Source of the DNA: Motiliproteus sp. SC1-56
GTDB taxonomy: Bacteria > Pseudomonadota > Gammaproteobacteria > Pseudomonadales > Balneatricaceae
Assembly (NCBI RefSeq): GCF_017309075.1
Contig: NZ_JAEMGS010000008.1
Coordinates: forward strand, 124,001 to 188,000
Direction: 5' to 3'
Length of the DNA: 64,000 nucleotides
The stretch's first letter is position 1; the number at the start of each line of letters is the position of its first letter. Below are positions 48,642-57,907 of this stretch, in pieces. The notes beneath the pieces were generated by a model. That model saw nothing but the letters and a program-made list of their open reading frames with translations. It was not told where the DNA came from and searched no databases. Position numbers and translations under genes: made by a program.

Positions 48642-49241
48642 TTATGCAGTCTCCTCAGGATCAACACCGACCATGATCACCTTGTCGTCAATGTACGCGT
48701 GGGGCGGAATCACCAGGTTGGTGGGTGCAGGAACCCCCTTGTAGACGCGTCCGGACAGGTCGAACTTGGAGCCGTGACAGGGGCAGAAGAAGCCGCCCAG
48801 CCACTCTTCACCGAGATCTTCGGGAGCAATCTCAGGACGGTAGGTCGGCGAGCACCCCAGGTGGGTGCAGATACCGGTCATTACCGCGAATTCCGGCTTC
48901 AGGGCCCGTACCGGCGTATTGGGAATGTAGTCGGGCTGCTGCGGCTTCTCAGACGCGGGGTCGGCGAGCTTGTCGTCGAGCTTCGCCAGATTCTCCAGCG
49001 CTTCCTCAGTACGGCGAACGATCCAGACCGGCTTGCCACGCCACTCCACAATCATCTGCTGTCCCGGCTCCAGCTTGCTGACGTCCGCCTTCACAGGGGC
49101 GCCGGCGGCCTTCGCCTTGGCACTGGGATTCCAAGAAGCCACGAAGGGGACCGCTGCGCCAACAGCACCCACCGCCCCAACAACGGAGGTGGTGGCTACC
49201 AGGAGGCGACGGCGCCCTTTATCTACGCCTTCATTACTCAT
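48642..49241 (-). CDS. petA: Rieske iron-sulfur protein of the bc1 complex
   Basis: This 199-residue subunit carries a 2Fe-2S cluster bound by CTHLGC (125-130) and CPCH (153-156). The N-terminus has a twin-arginine motif (GRRRLL, 10-15) ahead of the hydrophobic anchor, as expected for Tat export of this protein. The ATG at 49241 has a GGGAGAA site. It is the first gene of petABC. Confidence 0.97.
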   Translation of the reverse strand: MSNEGVDKGRRRLLVATTSVVGAVGAVGAAVPFVASWNPSAKAKAAGAPVKADVSKLEPGQQMIVEWRGKPVWIVRRTEEALENLAKLDDKLADPASEKPQQPDYIPNTPVRALKPEFAVMTGICTHLGCSPTYRPEIAPEDLGEEWLGGFFCPCHGSKFDLSGRVYKGVPAPTNLVIPPHAYIDDKVIMVGVDPEETA

Positions 49242-49376
49242 CAAGGTTTCTCCCGTTTACCGACCGCTCTGGCGGCCGACGGGCCGCTCAATGGGTCGCA
49301 ATGAACTAAAGACTTAGCGCCCCCCGCGCCAAGCGCACGCGGAGGGTCGAATTCACGGTTGAACAAAATGGGCGAG

Positions 49377-49405
49377 ATTTTAAAGAGAAAGGGCCATTCT
49401 GGCAA
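49377..49405 (-). promoter_or_regulatory. Promoter of petABC
   Basis: TTGCCA (49400-49405), a 17-base spacer and TAAAAT (49377-49382) match the sigma-70 consensus at five of six positions each. This predicts a 5' leader of about 130 bases. A TATAAT at 49432-49437 upstream lacks a well-spaced -35. Confidence 0.65.
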
Positions 49406-49710
49406 GGCGGGCAGGGGCTTTTTTGCAGTGCATTATACTAACGGGGAACCCGCTCAACGCACCCAAAACCACCCCTAAAAACCTTGAAACGCGCGGCCGG
49501 CAAAGGATAGAGAAAATGCCGTCCGTCCAGCCGAGAACCTGACGCAAGCCGCCGACAGAGCCCAGCGAACACAGCCCCGCTCGCCCGAAACACACAACCA
49601 CAAATCAGCCGGTTACATATATCAACCCGAGCCAGGCCTGACGACGGTGACAAGCAACCGCCCCCTCGCAGGCAACATCCCGGCCCGAACAAGCACCCGC
49701 CACAGAAATG
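49406..49710. other. Non-coding gap between petABC and rpsI
   Basis: I see no gene here. Short open frames lack ribosome sites and family features. The stretch holds only the isolated TATAAT near 49432 and the approach to the rpsI terminator. Confidence 0.6.
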
Positions 49711-49746
49711 AAAAAAGCGCCTGCCCCGAGCGGGACAGACGCTTTT
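49711..49746 (-). terminator. Terminator of rplM-rpsI
   Basis: On the minus strand a long hairpin, with two G-T wobbles in the stem and a two-base loop, ends in CGCTTTTTT. It begins 20 bases after the rpsI stop. Confidence 0.88.
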
Positions 49747-49765
49747 CTGCAACCGGCGTAAGCGA

Positions 49766-50158
49766 TTAACGCTTGGAGAACTGAGGCTTCTTACGGGCCT
49801 TGCGCAGACCGACCTTCTTACGCTCGACTTCACGGGCGTCACGGGTCACGTAACCGGCCTTGCGCAGCACAGGACGCAGAGACTCGTCGTACTCCATCAG
49901 GGCACGGGTAATGCCGTGGCGGATCGCACCGGCCTGACCGAAGCTGCCGCCGCCTTCAACGGTGATGTGCAGGTCAAACTTGCCGGTGGTCTCGGTCAGC
50001 TCCAGCGGCTGACGTACGATCATACGCGCCACTTCGCGGCCGAAGTACTGCTCCAGAGAGCGCTTGTTGATGGTGATGTTGCCAGTGCCCGCTTTCAGGA
50101 AGACACGCGCAGTGGAAGTCTTGCGACGACCGGTACCGTAGTATTGAGTAGTAGACAT
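49766..50158 (-). CDS. rpsI: 30S ribosomal protein S9
   Basis: This protein of 130 residues is the normal length. [16 protein letters not shown] and the C-terminal basic tail KKPQFSKR, which reaches the P-site tRNA, are present, as is [15 protein letters not shown]. It follows rplM by 12 bases in the universal rplM-rpsI operon. Confidence 0.98.
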   Translation of the reverse strand: MSTTQYYGTGRRKTSTARVFLKAGTGNITINKRSLEQYFGREVARMIVRQPLELTETTGKFDLHITVEGGGSFGQAGAIRHGITRALMEYDESLRPVLRKAGYVTRDAREVERKKVGLRKARKKPQFSKR

Positions 50159-50170
50159 ATCCGCCTTCCT

Positions 50171-50599
50171 TTAGATGTTCAGTTCTTGAGGTTGCTGAGC
50201 TGCATGGGGGTGCTGGCCGCCGGCGTAAACTTTCAGCTTGGCGAACATGGCACGACCCAGCGGGCCCTTGGGCAGCATCCCCTTAACGGCGGACTGCAGG
50301 ACACGCTCGGGAGCGTGGTCGATCAGCTTGTCGAAGGACATGGAACGCAGACCACCGGGGTAACCGGTGTGGCGGTGATACATCTTGTCCTTGGCCTTGT
50401 TACCGGTCACGCGGACCTTCTCGGCATTGACCACAACGATGTAGTCACCGGTGTCAACGTGAGGCGTATACTCGGGCTTGTGCTTGCCGCGCAGACGACG
50501 GGCGATTTCGGTGGCCAGGCGACCCAGGGTCTTGCCCTCAGCGTCAACCACAAACCACTCGCGCTTTACTTCAGCGGGCTTCGTGCTAACAGTTTTCAT
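50171..50599 (-). CDS. rplM: 50S ribosomal protein L13
   Basis: This 142-residue protein is identical in length to the E. coli one. The conserved blocks [26 protein letters not shown] and [20 protein letters not shown] are present. The ATG at 50599 gives the family N-terminus MKTVSTKP; a longer frame upstream has no homology. A promoter lies about 130 bases upstream. Confidence 0.98.
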   Translation of the reverse strand: MKTVSTKPAEVKREWFVVDAEGKTLGRLATEIARRLRGKHKPEYTPHVDTGDYIVVVNAEKVRVTGNKAKDKMYHRHTGYPGGLRSMSFDKLIDHAPERVLQSAVKGMLPKGPLGRAMFAKLKVYAGGQHPHAAQQPQELNI

Positions 50600-50727
50600 G
50601 AACTTTGCCTTTAATCTTCCCCGGACTTTAAGGGCCCGGCGTTTCCTATAATTATTGGTTGCCGCCAAGCGACAACAGGAGGTCGTTACGGGGAGCCCAA
50701 AACCACTCCAGCCGAAACGGACGGCGC

Positions 50728-50756
50728 ATTATACGGAAAAGAATTCGCCTTGTTAA
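50728..50756 (-). promoter_or_regulatory. Promoter of rplM-rpsI
   Basis: TTAACA (50751-50756), 17 bases and a perfect TATAAT (50728-50733) are followed by a GC-rich start region. This is one of the best sigma-70 matches in the window and fits a highly expressed ribosomal operon. Confidence 0.85.
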
Positions 50757-50771
50757 GGTCGAATTCGCTTT

Positions 50772-51878
50772 TTATGCGCGATGTGCCCGGGCCAGGTATT
50801 CGTGAGACTGCATCTCCAGCAGGCGGCTGGTGGTGCGCTCGAATTCGAACTCCAGGCGACCACCGGCGTACAGGTCCTTGAGCGGTGCAGCCGCGGAGAG
50901 AATCAGCTTCACCCCGCAGTCGTAGAACTCGTCCACCAGGTTGATAAACCGCCGCGCCTGATCATCCCGCTCCCCGCCCAGCACCGGCACATTGGACACC
51001 AACACCGCATGGTAGAGCTTGGCCAGCTCAATGTAGTCGTTCTGGCTGCGCGGCCCCTCGCACAGCGCCTCGAAGTCGAACCAGACCACGTCTTCACAGC
51101 AACGGCGGCTGTGAATCGGCCGGCGGTTGACTTCCAGAACCTGCCCGTTGATCGCCTCATTCAGATCCGGGGCCAGGCGCTCGAAACTCTGGTTCAGACT
51201 GCTATCTGCCGCGTCACCCAGCGGATGATGATACAGCTCAGCCTGCTCCAGCGTACGTAGACGGTAATCCACCCCGCCGTCCACATTGACCACCTCAGTG
51301 TAGCGGTTGATCAGCGCGATGGCCGGCAAAAAACGGGCGCGTTGCAGGCCGTTCTCGTAGAGCCGGTCGGGAATGATATTGGAGGTAGCGACCAGGGCCA
51401 CGCCGTGACCGAACAGTTTCTCCATCAGTCCGCCCAGAATCATGGCGTCGGTAATGTCGGAGACGAAAAACTCGTCAAAGCAGATCACTTCCGCTTCCGA
51501 GGCTAGGCGGCCGGCGACGATGTCCAACGGGTTTTTCTCCCCCGCCAGCTCGGTCAGGTCCCGGTGCACGCGCTGCATAAAGCGATGAAAGTGGGTGCGC
51601 AGCTTCTGGGTAAAAGGAAGGCTGTCGTAAAAGGTATCCATCAGGTAGGTCTTGCCGCGCCCCACCCCGCCCCAGAAATAGAGCCCTTTCACCGGCTCAA
51701 CCGGCTGTTTTTTTAAGCGCCGACCCAGTCGCTGAATCAGCCGCGGCTTGGGACGGCTGCGCCGCGCCAGGAGGTCATCGTACAGGCGCTGCAGGTGGCG
51801 GACCGCCATTTCCTGGGCCGGATCAGCGGCGAAGTCGTCGCGTGTGAGATCTTGATGATAGCGCTCTAGAGGAGTCAT
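50772..51878 (-). CDS. zapE: Cell division AAA ATPase ZapE
   Basis: This 368-residue P-loop ATPase of the AFG1 family has Walker A GGVGRGKT (70-77), Walker B VICFDEFFV with FFVSDITDAMILGGL, and sensor region VALVATSNIIPDRLY. ZapE associates with the Z ring and destabilises FtsZ polymers late in division. The ATG at 51878 gives the family N-terminus MTPLERY; longer in-frame extensions are not conserved. It is divergent from the lrgA-like gene. Confidence 0.95.
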   Translation of the reverse strand: MTPLERYHQDLTRDDFAADPAQEMAVRHLQRLYDDLLARRSRPKPRLIQRLGRRLKKQPVEPVKGLYFWGGVGRGKTYLMDTFYDSLPFTQKLRTHFHRFMQRVHRDLTELAGEKNPLDIVAGRLASEAEVICFDEFFVSDITDAMILGGLMEKLFGHGVALVATSNIIPDRLYENGLQRARFLPAIALINRYTEVVNVDGGVDYRLRTLEQAELYHHPLGDAADSSLNQSFERLAPDLNEAINGQVLEVNRRPIHSRRCCEDVVWFDFEALCEGPRSQNDYIELAKLYHAVLVSNVPVLGGERDDQARRFINLVDEFYDCGVKLILSAAAPLKDLYAGGRLEFEFERTTSRLLEMQSHEYLARAHRA

Positions 51879-52022
51879 AAAATTAAAGCGGTTTGCCGAA
51901 ATCGGGGCACTGTAACCATTGCGCCAGCGCTTGGCAATTAGCCGAACGCGGAAGGCGCGGCCCTTGAGTTGCCGCGGCCAAGCCTCTAGCATCGCCCCAT
52001 TCGACCACGTAGAGACACCGAT

Positions 52023-52370
52023 ATGATCCGCGGCCTGACCACCATAATGCTGTTCTGGGTGCTTGGGGAGAGCCTCCACTTCCTGACAGGACTGGCGGTC
52101 AGCGGCAACGTGCTCGGCATGCTGCTGCTGTTTGCCTGGCTGCTCTTCCGCCAGCGGATAGACCTTGAGCTGGAACAGGCCAGCAGCGCCCTCATCGCCC
52201 AGCTCTCCCTGCTCCTGCTACCCGGCGGTGTCGGCCTGTTCTTCCTCGGCGAACGGATGAGCGGTCAGTGGCTGCCGCTGCTGACCGCCGTCATCGTCGG
52301 CTCGCTGCTCAGCACCTTTATCTGTCTTGTGCTGATGAAGGCTCTGGTCGCGCGAAAGGAGAGTCGATAA
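52023..52370 (+). CDS. LrgA/CidA family membrane protein
   Basis: This 115-residue holin-like protein has four hydrophobic segments. The LAVSGNVLGMLLLF and SLLLLPGGVGLFF blocks are typical of LrgA/CidA. The family modulates murein hydrolase activity, and some members affect export of metabolites such as pyruvate or glycolate. It is coupled to the lrgB-like gene by a TAATG overlap. I do not assign lrgA versus cidA. Confidence 0.88.
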   Translation: MIRGLTTIMLFWVLGESLHFLTGLAVSGNVLGMLLLFAWLLFRQRIDLELEQASSALIAQLSLLLLPGGVGLFFLGERMSGQWLPLLTAVIVGSLLSTFICLVLMKALVARKESR

Positions 52371-53083
52371 TGGAGCGCATTACCGCCCTCGCCGAACATC
52401 TGTCCCAGACACCGCTGCTGCCGGTGGCCCTGACCCTGCTGGCCTACCAGCTGGGGCTCATGCTCTTTCAAAAACTCAAGCGCCCGGCCTGGCTCCCCCC
52501 CATCGTTGCCGGCAGCCTGCTGCTGGTCCCGATGATCGCCCTGCTGCTGGACTACGCAACCTATTATAGCGGCGCCAAATGGATCAGCTTTTTGCTGGGC
52601 CCGGCCACCGTGGCCCTCGCCGTTCCGCTGTTCCTGCAGTTCCGGCACATCCGCGAACTGTTCGTTCCCATTGCCGTCACCCTCTGCGTGGGCGCCCCCC
52701 TGGCCGCGGGCCTGGCGCTGGGCATCGCCTGGCTGCTGGGTGCCGATCTCGCGGTTCTGGCGAGCCTTGCGCCAAAATCGGTCACTGCGCCGATTGCAGT
52801 GAGCCTGACCGAGCAGCTGGGAGGCGTGGTCCCCCTCGCGGTAGGCATCGTTGCCCTCACCGGCGTACTCTGCTCACTGTTTGCGCCGCTGTGCTGTCGC
52901 TGGCTGAAGATCGAGGACGAGCGCATTCTCGGTTTCGTGATGGGGCTGAACGGCCACGGCATCGCCACCGCCCGCGCCTTTGAACTCGGCCATCAGGCGG
53001 GCGCGTTCTCCAGCCTGGCCATGGGACTGACCGGTGCCTTCACCGCCCTACTGCTCCCCCTGGCCTGGGCCCTGCTTGCCTAG
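52370..53083 (+). CDS. LrgB/CidB family membrane protein
   Basis: This 237-residue polytopic protein has the family signature SLAPKSVTAPIAVSLTEQLGG and a C-terminal FVMGLNGHGIATARAFE segment. It is the expected partner of the preceding LrgA-like protein; plant homologues of the LrgAB fusion (PLGG1) transport glycolate and glycerate. Its last four bases overlap the convergent UPF0016 gene. Confidence 0.92.
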   Translation: MERITALAEHLSQTPLLPVALTLLAYQLGLMLFQKLKRPAWLPPIVAGSLLLVPMIALLLDYATYYSGAKWISFLLGPATVALAVPLFLQFRHIRELFVPIAVTLCVGAPLAAGLALGIAWLLGADLAVLASLAPKSVTAPIAVSLTEQLGGVVPLAVGIVALTGVLCSLFAPLCCRWLKIEDERILGFVMGLNGHGIATARAFELGHQAGAFSSLAMGLTGAFTALLLPLAWALLA

Positions 53084-53679
53084 GCGAAAGCCTGGTAAAG
53101 GGCAAACGCCGCCAGCCCGAGAAAGAGCAGGCCGCTGATCCGGTGAATGGTCCCCAAAGGCAGGTGATTGATGAAACGGCGTCCGGCCACCACCCCCAGC
53201 ACCGTGGTCCCCAGCAACGCCAGGGTTGAGCCCAGCCAGACCGCCAGGGCGTTCTGAGTACTGCCCAGCCCCGCCACCGCCAGCTGCGTCTTGTCCCCGA
53301 ACTCGGCAACGAAGATCAGCAGGAAGGACGTAATGAAGAGACTGTGCCCGCTGCGCTCGGAACCGGCATCGGCCTCCTCCTCTCCGTCATCAAAGAGCAG
53401 CGCCTGCACACCAAAAATACCGAACAGCAGCGCCACCGCCAACGCCAGCCAGGCTTGGGGAATCCAGGCGGCCACCACCGCCCCAAACAGGACCGCCAGC
53501 AGGTTGAGCAGGGCAAAGGCCCCCACCGCCCCCAGCAGCACCGGCCAGGGGCGGTGACGCGCCGCCAGGCTCATGCAGACCAGTTGGCTCTTATCACCGA
53601 ACTCGGCCAGAAAAATCACCACAAAAGCGGCGCCAGCAGTGGAGAAGAGGGCGCCTAGAGCGGGAAGCTGAAAATCCAT
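53080..53679 (-). CDS. UPF0016/GDT1 family cation transporter (putative manganese exporter)
   Basis: This 199-residue membrane protein is an internal duplication with two copies of the metal-coordinating EFGDK(S/T)Q motif, at residues 26-32 and 126-132. An acidic loop (DDGEEEADAG) lies between the halves. Members exchange Mn2+ or Ca2+, and bacterial ones such as MneA/MntX export manganese. I saw no yybP-ykoY riboswitch upstream. A TATAAT sits at 53712-53717 on the minus strand. Confidence 0.9.
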   Translation of the reverse strand: MDFQLPALGALFSTAGAAFVVIFLAEFGDKSQLVCMSLAARHRPWPVLLGAVGAFALLNLLAVLFGAVVAAWIPQAWLALAVALLFGIFGVQALLFDDGEEEADAGSERSGHSLFITSFLLIFVAEFGDKTQLAVAGLGSTQNALAVWLGSTLALLGTTVLGVVAGRRFINHLPLGTIHRISGLLFLGLAAFALYQAFA

Positions 53680-53822
53680 AGCGGCTTACATCCGTCGCAG
53701 AAAAAGCGCGCATTATAGCGCCCTGCCCGCGCCATCAGGTGGAAAAAATTGCCACAAAGCAGTTGTTTTCCGACGACGCTTTTCCTATCATTCGTGCCGC
53801 TGGAAACAGCCCCTCATGAGAT

Positions 53823-53899
53823 CGGTGTGTAGCGCAGCCTGGTAGCGCACTTCCTTCGGGAGGAAGGGGTCGGAGGTTCGAATCCTCTCACACCGACCA
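53823..53899 (+). tRNA. tRNA-Pro (CGG)
   Basis: The gene has 77 bases including an encoded CCA. The acceptor stem CGGTGTG pairs with CACACCG. The anticodon stem CTTCC/GGAAG encloses loop TTCGGGA, giving anticodon CGG, and the T arm GGAGGTTCGAATCCTC is normal. C1-G72 is typical of bacterial proline tRNA. No integrase or duplicated 3' end is seen nearby. Confidence 0.96.
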
Positions 53900-54075
53900 T
53901 CTCTACTTCCCCAGACCATCGAACCGTCTATTTAAGCACCTAGCCCGCCCCCTCAGTTTGAGCACATGGGGTTACGGCCATGGAAAAGGACAGGGTCCCT
54001 GTTAATGTCTTCTAAAAGCAGGTTTCTTTCTGCAATTGAAGCCAACACCGCTGTGACGCCTTGAAAACAACCCGC

Positions 54076-55296
54076 TCAGCGCTCAGCCCCCGGATCAAGC
54101 AACTCGATCCAGTGCTGTACCGGCACCTTGGCCTGGGTTTCCAGGTGTAGCTGGCAACCAACGTTGGCCGTCACGATCCGGTCCGGCTGATCGATGGACA
54201 GGGCGGCCAGCTTGTTATTTAACAGCCGTTGGCTAAGGTCTGGCTGCAGGATCGAGTAGGTCCCGGCCGAGCCGCAGCACAGGTGCTTGCCCGTCGTCGC
54301 GGCGAGTTCAATCCCCGCCTTGCTGAGCAACGCTTCCACCACCCCACCCTGCTTCATGGCGTGCTGCTGAGTACAAGGGCAATGGACCGCGACCTTGCCG
54401 GGCTGACCGGTCAGTGCCAGCTTGGAAAGATCCTCATCGGCCAGAATATCGGCCAGGTCCCGGGCCAGGACGCTCACCCGCGCCGCCTTCTGCGCATACG
54501 CGGGGTCATCCCGCAGCAGGTAGCCGTACTCCTGGACCATGGCCCCGCAGCCCGAAGCCGTCATGACGATCGCTTCGGCGCCCGCCTCGATCGCCGGCCA
54601 CCAAGCGTCGATATTACGGCGCACGAAATCCAGCCCTTCCTCGTGTTCAGAGAGGTGATAGCTCACCGCCCCGCAACAGCCGGCCTTCGGGGCCTCCACC
54701 AGAGTAATGCCCAGGCGATCCAGCACCCGGGCGGCGGCCCCGTTGGTCTCGGGGGTCGCGGCGGGCTGGACACAACCGGCCAGGGCCAGCATCACCCGGG
54801 GGTGGCTGCTGGCCGGCCAGGGCGAGGCGGCGCGACGGGGCGGTACTTTTTTTCTTAGCCGCTCGGGCAGCATCGGCGCGACCCATTGCCCGAGCCGCAA
54901 CAAGGAACCAAACCGACGCCGGTACGGCAGCACCCGCCTCAGAGCCCAGCGGACCAACCGCTCCCCGGGAGCACGTTGCAGTTTTTCTTCCACCAGCCCG
55001 CGGCCGATGTCCACCAGCCGTCCGTACCGGACCCCGGAGGGGCAGGTGGTTTCACAGCTTCGACAGGTAAGGCAGCGGTCGAGGTGGGTGCGGGTTTTGT
55101 CGCTGACCTCGCCCCCTTCCAGCAGTTGCTTGATCAGGTAGATGCGGCCACGGGGGCCGTCCCGCTCGTCGTTAAGCTCCTGGTAAGTTGGGCAGGTAGC
55201 GGTGCAAAAACCGCAATGGACGCAGGAGCGGAGGATCGCCTCTGCCTCCTGCCCCTCACGCCGTTGTTTATAGTCTTCCGTGAGATTGGTCTGCAT
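54076..55296 (-). CDS. glcF: Glycolate oxidase iron-sulfur subunit
   Basis: This 406-residue electron-transfer subunit has two 4Fe-4S motifs (Cys25-28-31-35 and Cys75-78-81-85) followed by two cysteine-rich CCG domains (GCCGAVSYHL and HLCCGSAGTYS). It takes electrons from GlcD/GlcE toward the quinone pool. It starts 13 bases after glcE. It is the last gene of the operon; no clear terminator follows. Confidence 0.96.
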   Translation of the reverse strand: MQTNLTEDYKQRREGQEAEAILRSCVHCGFCTATCPTYQELNDERDGPRGRIYLIKQLLEGGEVSDKTRTHLDRCLTCRSCETTCPSGVRYGRLVDIGRGLVEEKLQRAPGERLVRWALRRVLPYRRRFGSLLRLGQWVAPMLPERLRKKVPPRRAASPWPASSHPRVMLALAGCVQPAATPETNGAAARVLDRLGITLVEAPKAGCCGAVSYHLSEHEEGLDFVRRNIDAWWPAIEAGAEAIVMTASGCGAMVQEYGYLLRDDPAYAQKAARVSVLARDLADILADEDLSKLALTGQPGKVAVHCPCTQQHAMKQGGVVEALLSKAGIELAATTGKHLCCGSAGTYSILQPDLSQRLLNNKLAALSIDQPDRIVTANVGCQLHLETQAKVPVQHWIELLDPGAER

Positions 55297-55309
55297 CGGT
55301 TACTGTCCC

Positions 55310-56368
55310 TCACATCCAGCTATAAAGGCGGCCGGGATTGAACAGGCTGTCGGGGTCAAAGCCGCGCTTCAAGCGTTGCTGCAAAGTCTGCAGGGCATGG
55401 GGCTGGCTGTGGAATACCTCGCCGCTGCGATCGCCCCCCTTAAAAAGCGTGACACTGCCGCCCATCTCCTTCGCCACGGGTTCATAGCGTTCAATGTCAC
55501 CGGCGGCCCGCAGCCAGCGCTGGGCCCCGCCCCAGTCCACCAGCCACTCCCCATCCAACGCCGGCTGCGGTGCCGTGGGGCTGACGGAAAAGCGCCACAG
55601 GGGCGTATCGCCCGCGAAGAACTCCAGCTGCTGATCACGCAACTGCCGCCAGAATTCATCCGCTTCACTGTACGGCTCTCCACCCCACTGCTGAACGGTG
55701 GACTCCACCGACGAGCGGGCGCCGGCGAGCCGCGTGTGCAATTTGCCCTGCCACCAGCACACGGCAGAGATGGGCTTGGGCGTCGCCGCGCGTTCGTTGC
55801 TTACCCTGAGGGCCTCGTCCAGCCCCATCGACTCCACCAGCGTCACCTGGCAGGCCGGCCTGGGCAACACCTTGAGGCTGACTTCGGTGATCACCCCCAG
55901 AGTGCCCATGGCCCCCGCCATCAGCCGGGAGACATCGTAGCCGGCAACGTTTTTCATCACCTGGCCGCCGAAGCGAAGCGCCTCACCCCGGCCGTTGATC
56001 AGCCGGATGCCCAATAGGTGATCGCGCATCGAACCCTGCCACGGCCGCCCGGGACCTGAAAGATTGCAGGCCAGGGTGCCGCCCAGGGTCGACTGGTCGC
56101 TGAAACGGGGCGGCTCAAACGCCAGCATCTGCCCCTGCTCCTCCAAGAGCGCTTCGATCTCGCCAATGGGGGTACCAGCGCGGGCGGTGACCACCAGCTC
56201 CACCGGCTGGTAACTGACCACGCCGCGGTGCTGTCCCACATCCAGCAAATCCCCGCTGGATTGGCGCCCCATGAACGCCTTGCTTCCCCCTCCGACGATG
56301 TTCAGCTGGCGCCCTTCGCTGCGGGCGCTCAGCACCTGTTGCTGTAGCTGCCGGGTCAGATCAGACAT
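55310..56368 (-). CDS. glcE: Glycolate oxidase FAD-binding subunit GlcE
   Basis: This 352-residue protein has an FAD-binding-4 domain: LNIVGGGSKAFMGR, a VVTARAGTPIGEIEALL strand, STLGGTLACNLSGPGRPW and KNVAGYDVSRLMAGAMGTLGVI. It is required with GlcD and GlcF for glycolate dehydrogenase activity. The start overlaps the glcD 3' end by eight bases. Confidence 0.96.
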   Translation of the reverse strand: MSDLTRQLQQQVLSARSEGRQLNIVGGGSKAFMGRQSSGDLLDVGQHRGVVSYQPVELVVTARAGTPIGEIEALLEEQGQMLAFEPPRFSDQSTLGGTLACNLSGPGRPWQGSMRDHLLGIRLINGRGEALRFGGQVMKNVAGYDVSRLMAGAMGTLGVITEVSLKVLPRPACQVTLVESMGLDEALRVSNERAATPKPISAVCWWQGKLHTRLAGARSSVESTVQQWGGEPYSEADEFWRQLRDQQLEFFAGDTPLWRFSVSPTAPQPALDGEWLVDWGGAQRWLRAAGDIERYEPVAKEMGGSVTLFKGGDRSGEVFHSQPHALQTLQQRLKRGFDPDSLFNPGRLYSWM

Positions 56369-57872
56369 GGGAGCCTCCGCAGGATGAGGGAGCGGGATGC
56401 TCGGCTGAGGGGGGCTCGATGCTTCGGTACTCCTGGCATTGGCGCAGGGTGGGCACCCCTTTGCCGGGGTTCAGGGTGCCTGCGGGGTCAAACGCGGCCT
56501 TGATCCGGTGGAACTGGGCCAGCTCCTCGGGGTTGAACTGCACCGGCATCTGGCGGATTTTCTCGATGCCGACGCCGTGCTCACCGGTAATGCAGCCGCC
56601 CACCTGAACGCAGAGTTCGAGTATTTTGGCGCCGAACGCCTCGGTTTTTTCGAATTCACCGGGCACGTTGGCATCAAACAGGATCAACGGGTGCAGGTTG
56701 CCATCGCCGGCGTGAAACACGTTGGCGACCCGTAGGCCGTAGTGCTCCGACATTTTTTGCATCTCGGTGAGCACGTGGGCCAGTTGCCCTCGAGGAATAG
56801 TGCCGTCCATGCAGTAGTAGTCGGGCGATATACGGCCAACCGCGGGAAACGCCGACTTGCGCCCCTTCCACAGCAGCGCGCGCTCGGCTTCGCTTTGCGA
56901 GGTGCGGATGGAGGTGGCGCCAAAACGGTGGAACAACTGCTCCACCCGTTCAATGTGCTCCTGCACCTCTTCGCAGGTGCCGTCCACTTCGCACAATAAC
57001 AACGCCTGCGCATCCTTCGGGTACCCCGCCCGGGCGAAGTCCTCGGCGGCGCGAATCGCGTGGCTGTCCATCATCTCCAGGCCCGCGGGAATGATCCCTT
57101 CGGCGATAATTCCGCCCACCGCGTCGCCCGCGGCCTGGACGCTGTCAAAGGCGGCCATCACCACCCGCGCCTTTTCCGGAATCGGCAGCAGCTTGACGGT
57201 GACTTCCGTCACCACACCGAGCAGCCCCTCGGAGCCATTCAACAATGCCAGCAGGTCCATGCCGGGGCTGTCCAGCCCGCCGCTGCCGATGGTCAGGCGT
57301 TCGCCCTCCACCGTGATCAGCTCGACCTTAAGCACGTTGTGCACCGTCAGACCGTACTTGAGGCAGTGCACCCCGCCGGAGTTTTCGGCCACGTTGCCGC
57401 CGATGGTGCAGGCGATCTGGGACGAGGGGTCGGGGCCGTAGTAAAGCCCGTGCCGGGCCGCCGCCTCACTGATGGCGAGGTTGCGCACCCCTGGCTGCAC
57501 CCGGGCCGTACGACCCAGCGGGTCGATCTCAAGAATGCGCTTGAATTTTGCCAGCGACAGCAGCACCCCCTGGCGGTTGGGCATCGCCCCGGCACAGAGG
57601 CCGGTACCGGCCCCCCGCGCCACCACCGGTACCTGGTGCTGATGACAGATTTTCATCACCTGCTGCACCTGTTCCACCGTTTCCGGAAGCACCACCAGCA
57701 GCGGCATCTCGCAGTACATGGAGAGCCCGTCACACTCGTAGGGCTTCTGGGTCTCCGGGTCCTCGATCACGAAGTCCGGGTCGATAAACTGGCGAAACAG
57801 CTGCGCCAGCTGGCCACGATCAGGACCCGTATTGGGGCTAGGGCTGGGACGGGTATTGGCCAATTCGCTCAT
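56361..57872 (-). CDS. glcD: Glycolate oxidase catalytic subunit GlcD
   Basis: This 503-residue FAD-linked oxidase has the FAD-binding-4 segment VVARGAGTGLCAGAMP and CTIGGNVAENSGGVHCLKYG. Its C-terminal cap has VFHAGDGNLHPLILFD and GGCITGEHGVGIEK, the typical (R)-2-hydroxyacid site. It oxidises glycolate to glyoxylate, and some homologues also take D-lactate. The ATG at 57872 has a GGAG site. It lies 35 bases after glcG. Confidence 0.96.
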   Translation of the reverse strand: MSELANTRPSPSPNTGPDRGQLAQLFRQFIDPDFVIEDPETQKPYECDGLSMYCEMPLLVVLPETVEQVQQVMKICHQHQVPVVARGAGTGLCAGAMPNRQGVLLSLAKFKRILEIDPLGRTARVQPGVRNLAISEAAARHGLYYGPDPSSQIACTIGGNVAENSGGVHCLKYGLTVHNVLKVELITVEGERLTIGSGGLDSPGMDLLALLNGSEGLLGVVTEVTVKLLPIPEKARVVMAAFDSVQAAGDAVGGIIAEGIIPAGLEMMDSHAIRAAEDFARAGYPKDAQALLLCEVDGTCEEVQEHIERVEQLFHRFGATSIRTSQSEAERALLWKGRKSAFPAVGRISPDYYCMDGTIPRGQLAHVLTEMQKMSEHYGLRVANVFHAGDGNLHPLILFDANVPGEFEKTEAFGAKILELCVQVGGCITGEHGVGIEKIRQMPVQFNPEELAQFHRIKAAFDPAGTLNPGKGVPTLRQCQEYRSIEPPSAEHPAPSSCGGSHV

Positions 57873-57907
57873 CAAACACTCCGTATGCGCATCGGGGCGG
57901 ACGCCGT

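Noticed and set aside
49438-49842. Small minus-strand gene between petA and rpsI
   Set aside because: The frame overlaps the end of rpsI and runs through its terminator, has no ribosome site and is cysteine/arginine-rich in the way of random GC-rich frames.
53680-53822. Manganese riboswitch (yybP-ykoY) upstream of the UPF0016 gene
   Set aside because: The region is short and lacks the conserved loop sequences and helices; only a TATAAT is visible.
53823-54075. Integration site at the tRNA-Pro gene
   Set aside because: There is no integrase, no repeated tRNA 3' end and no foreign-looking genes on either side.
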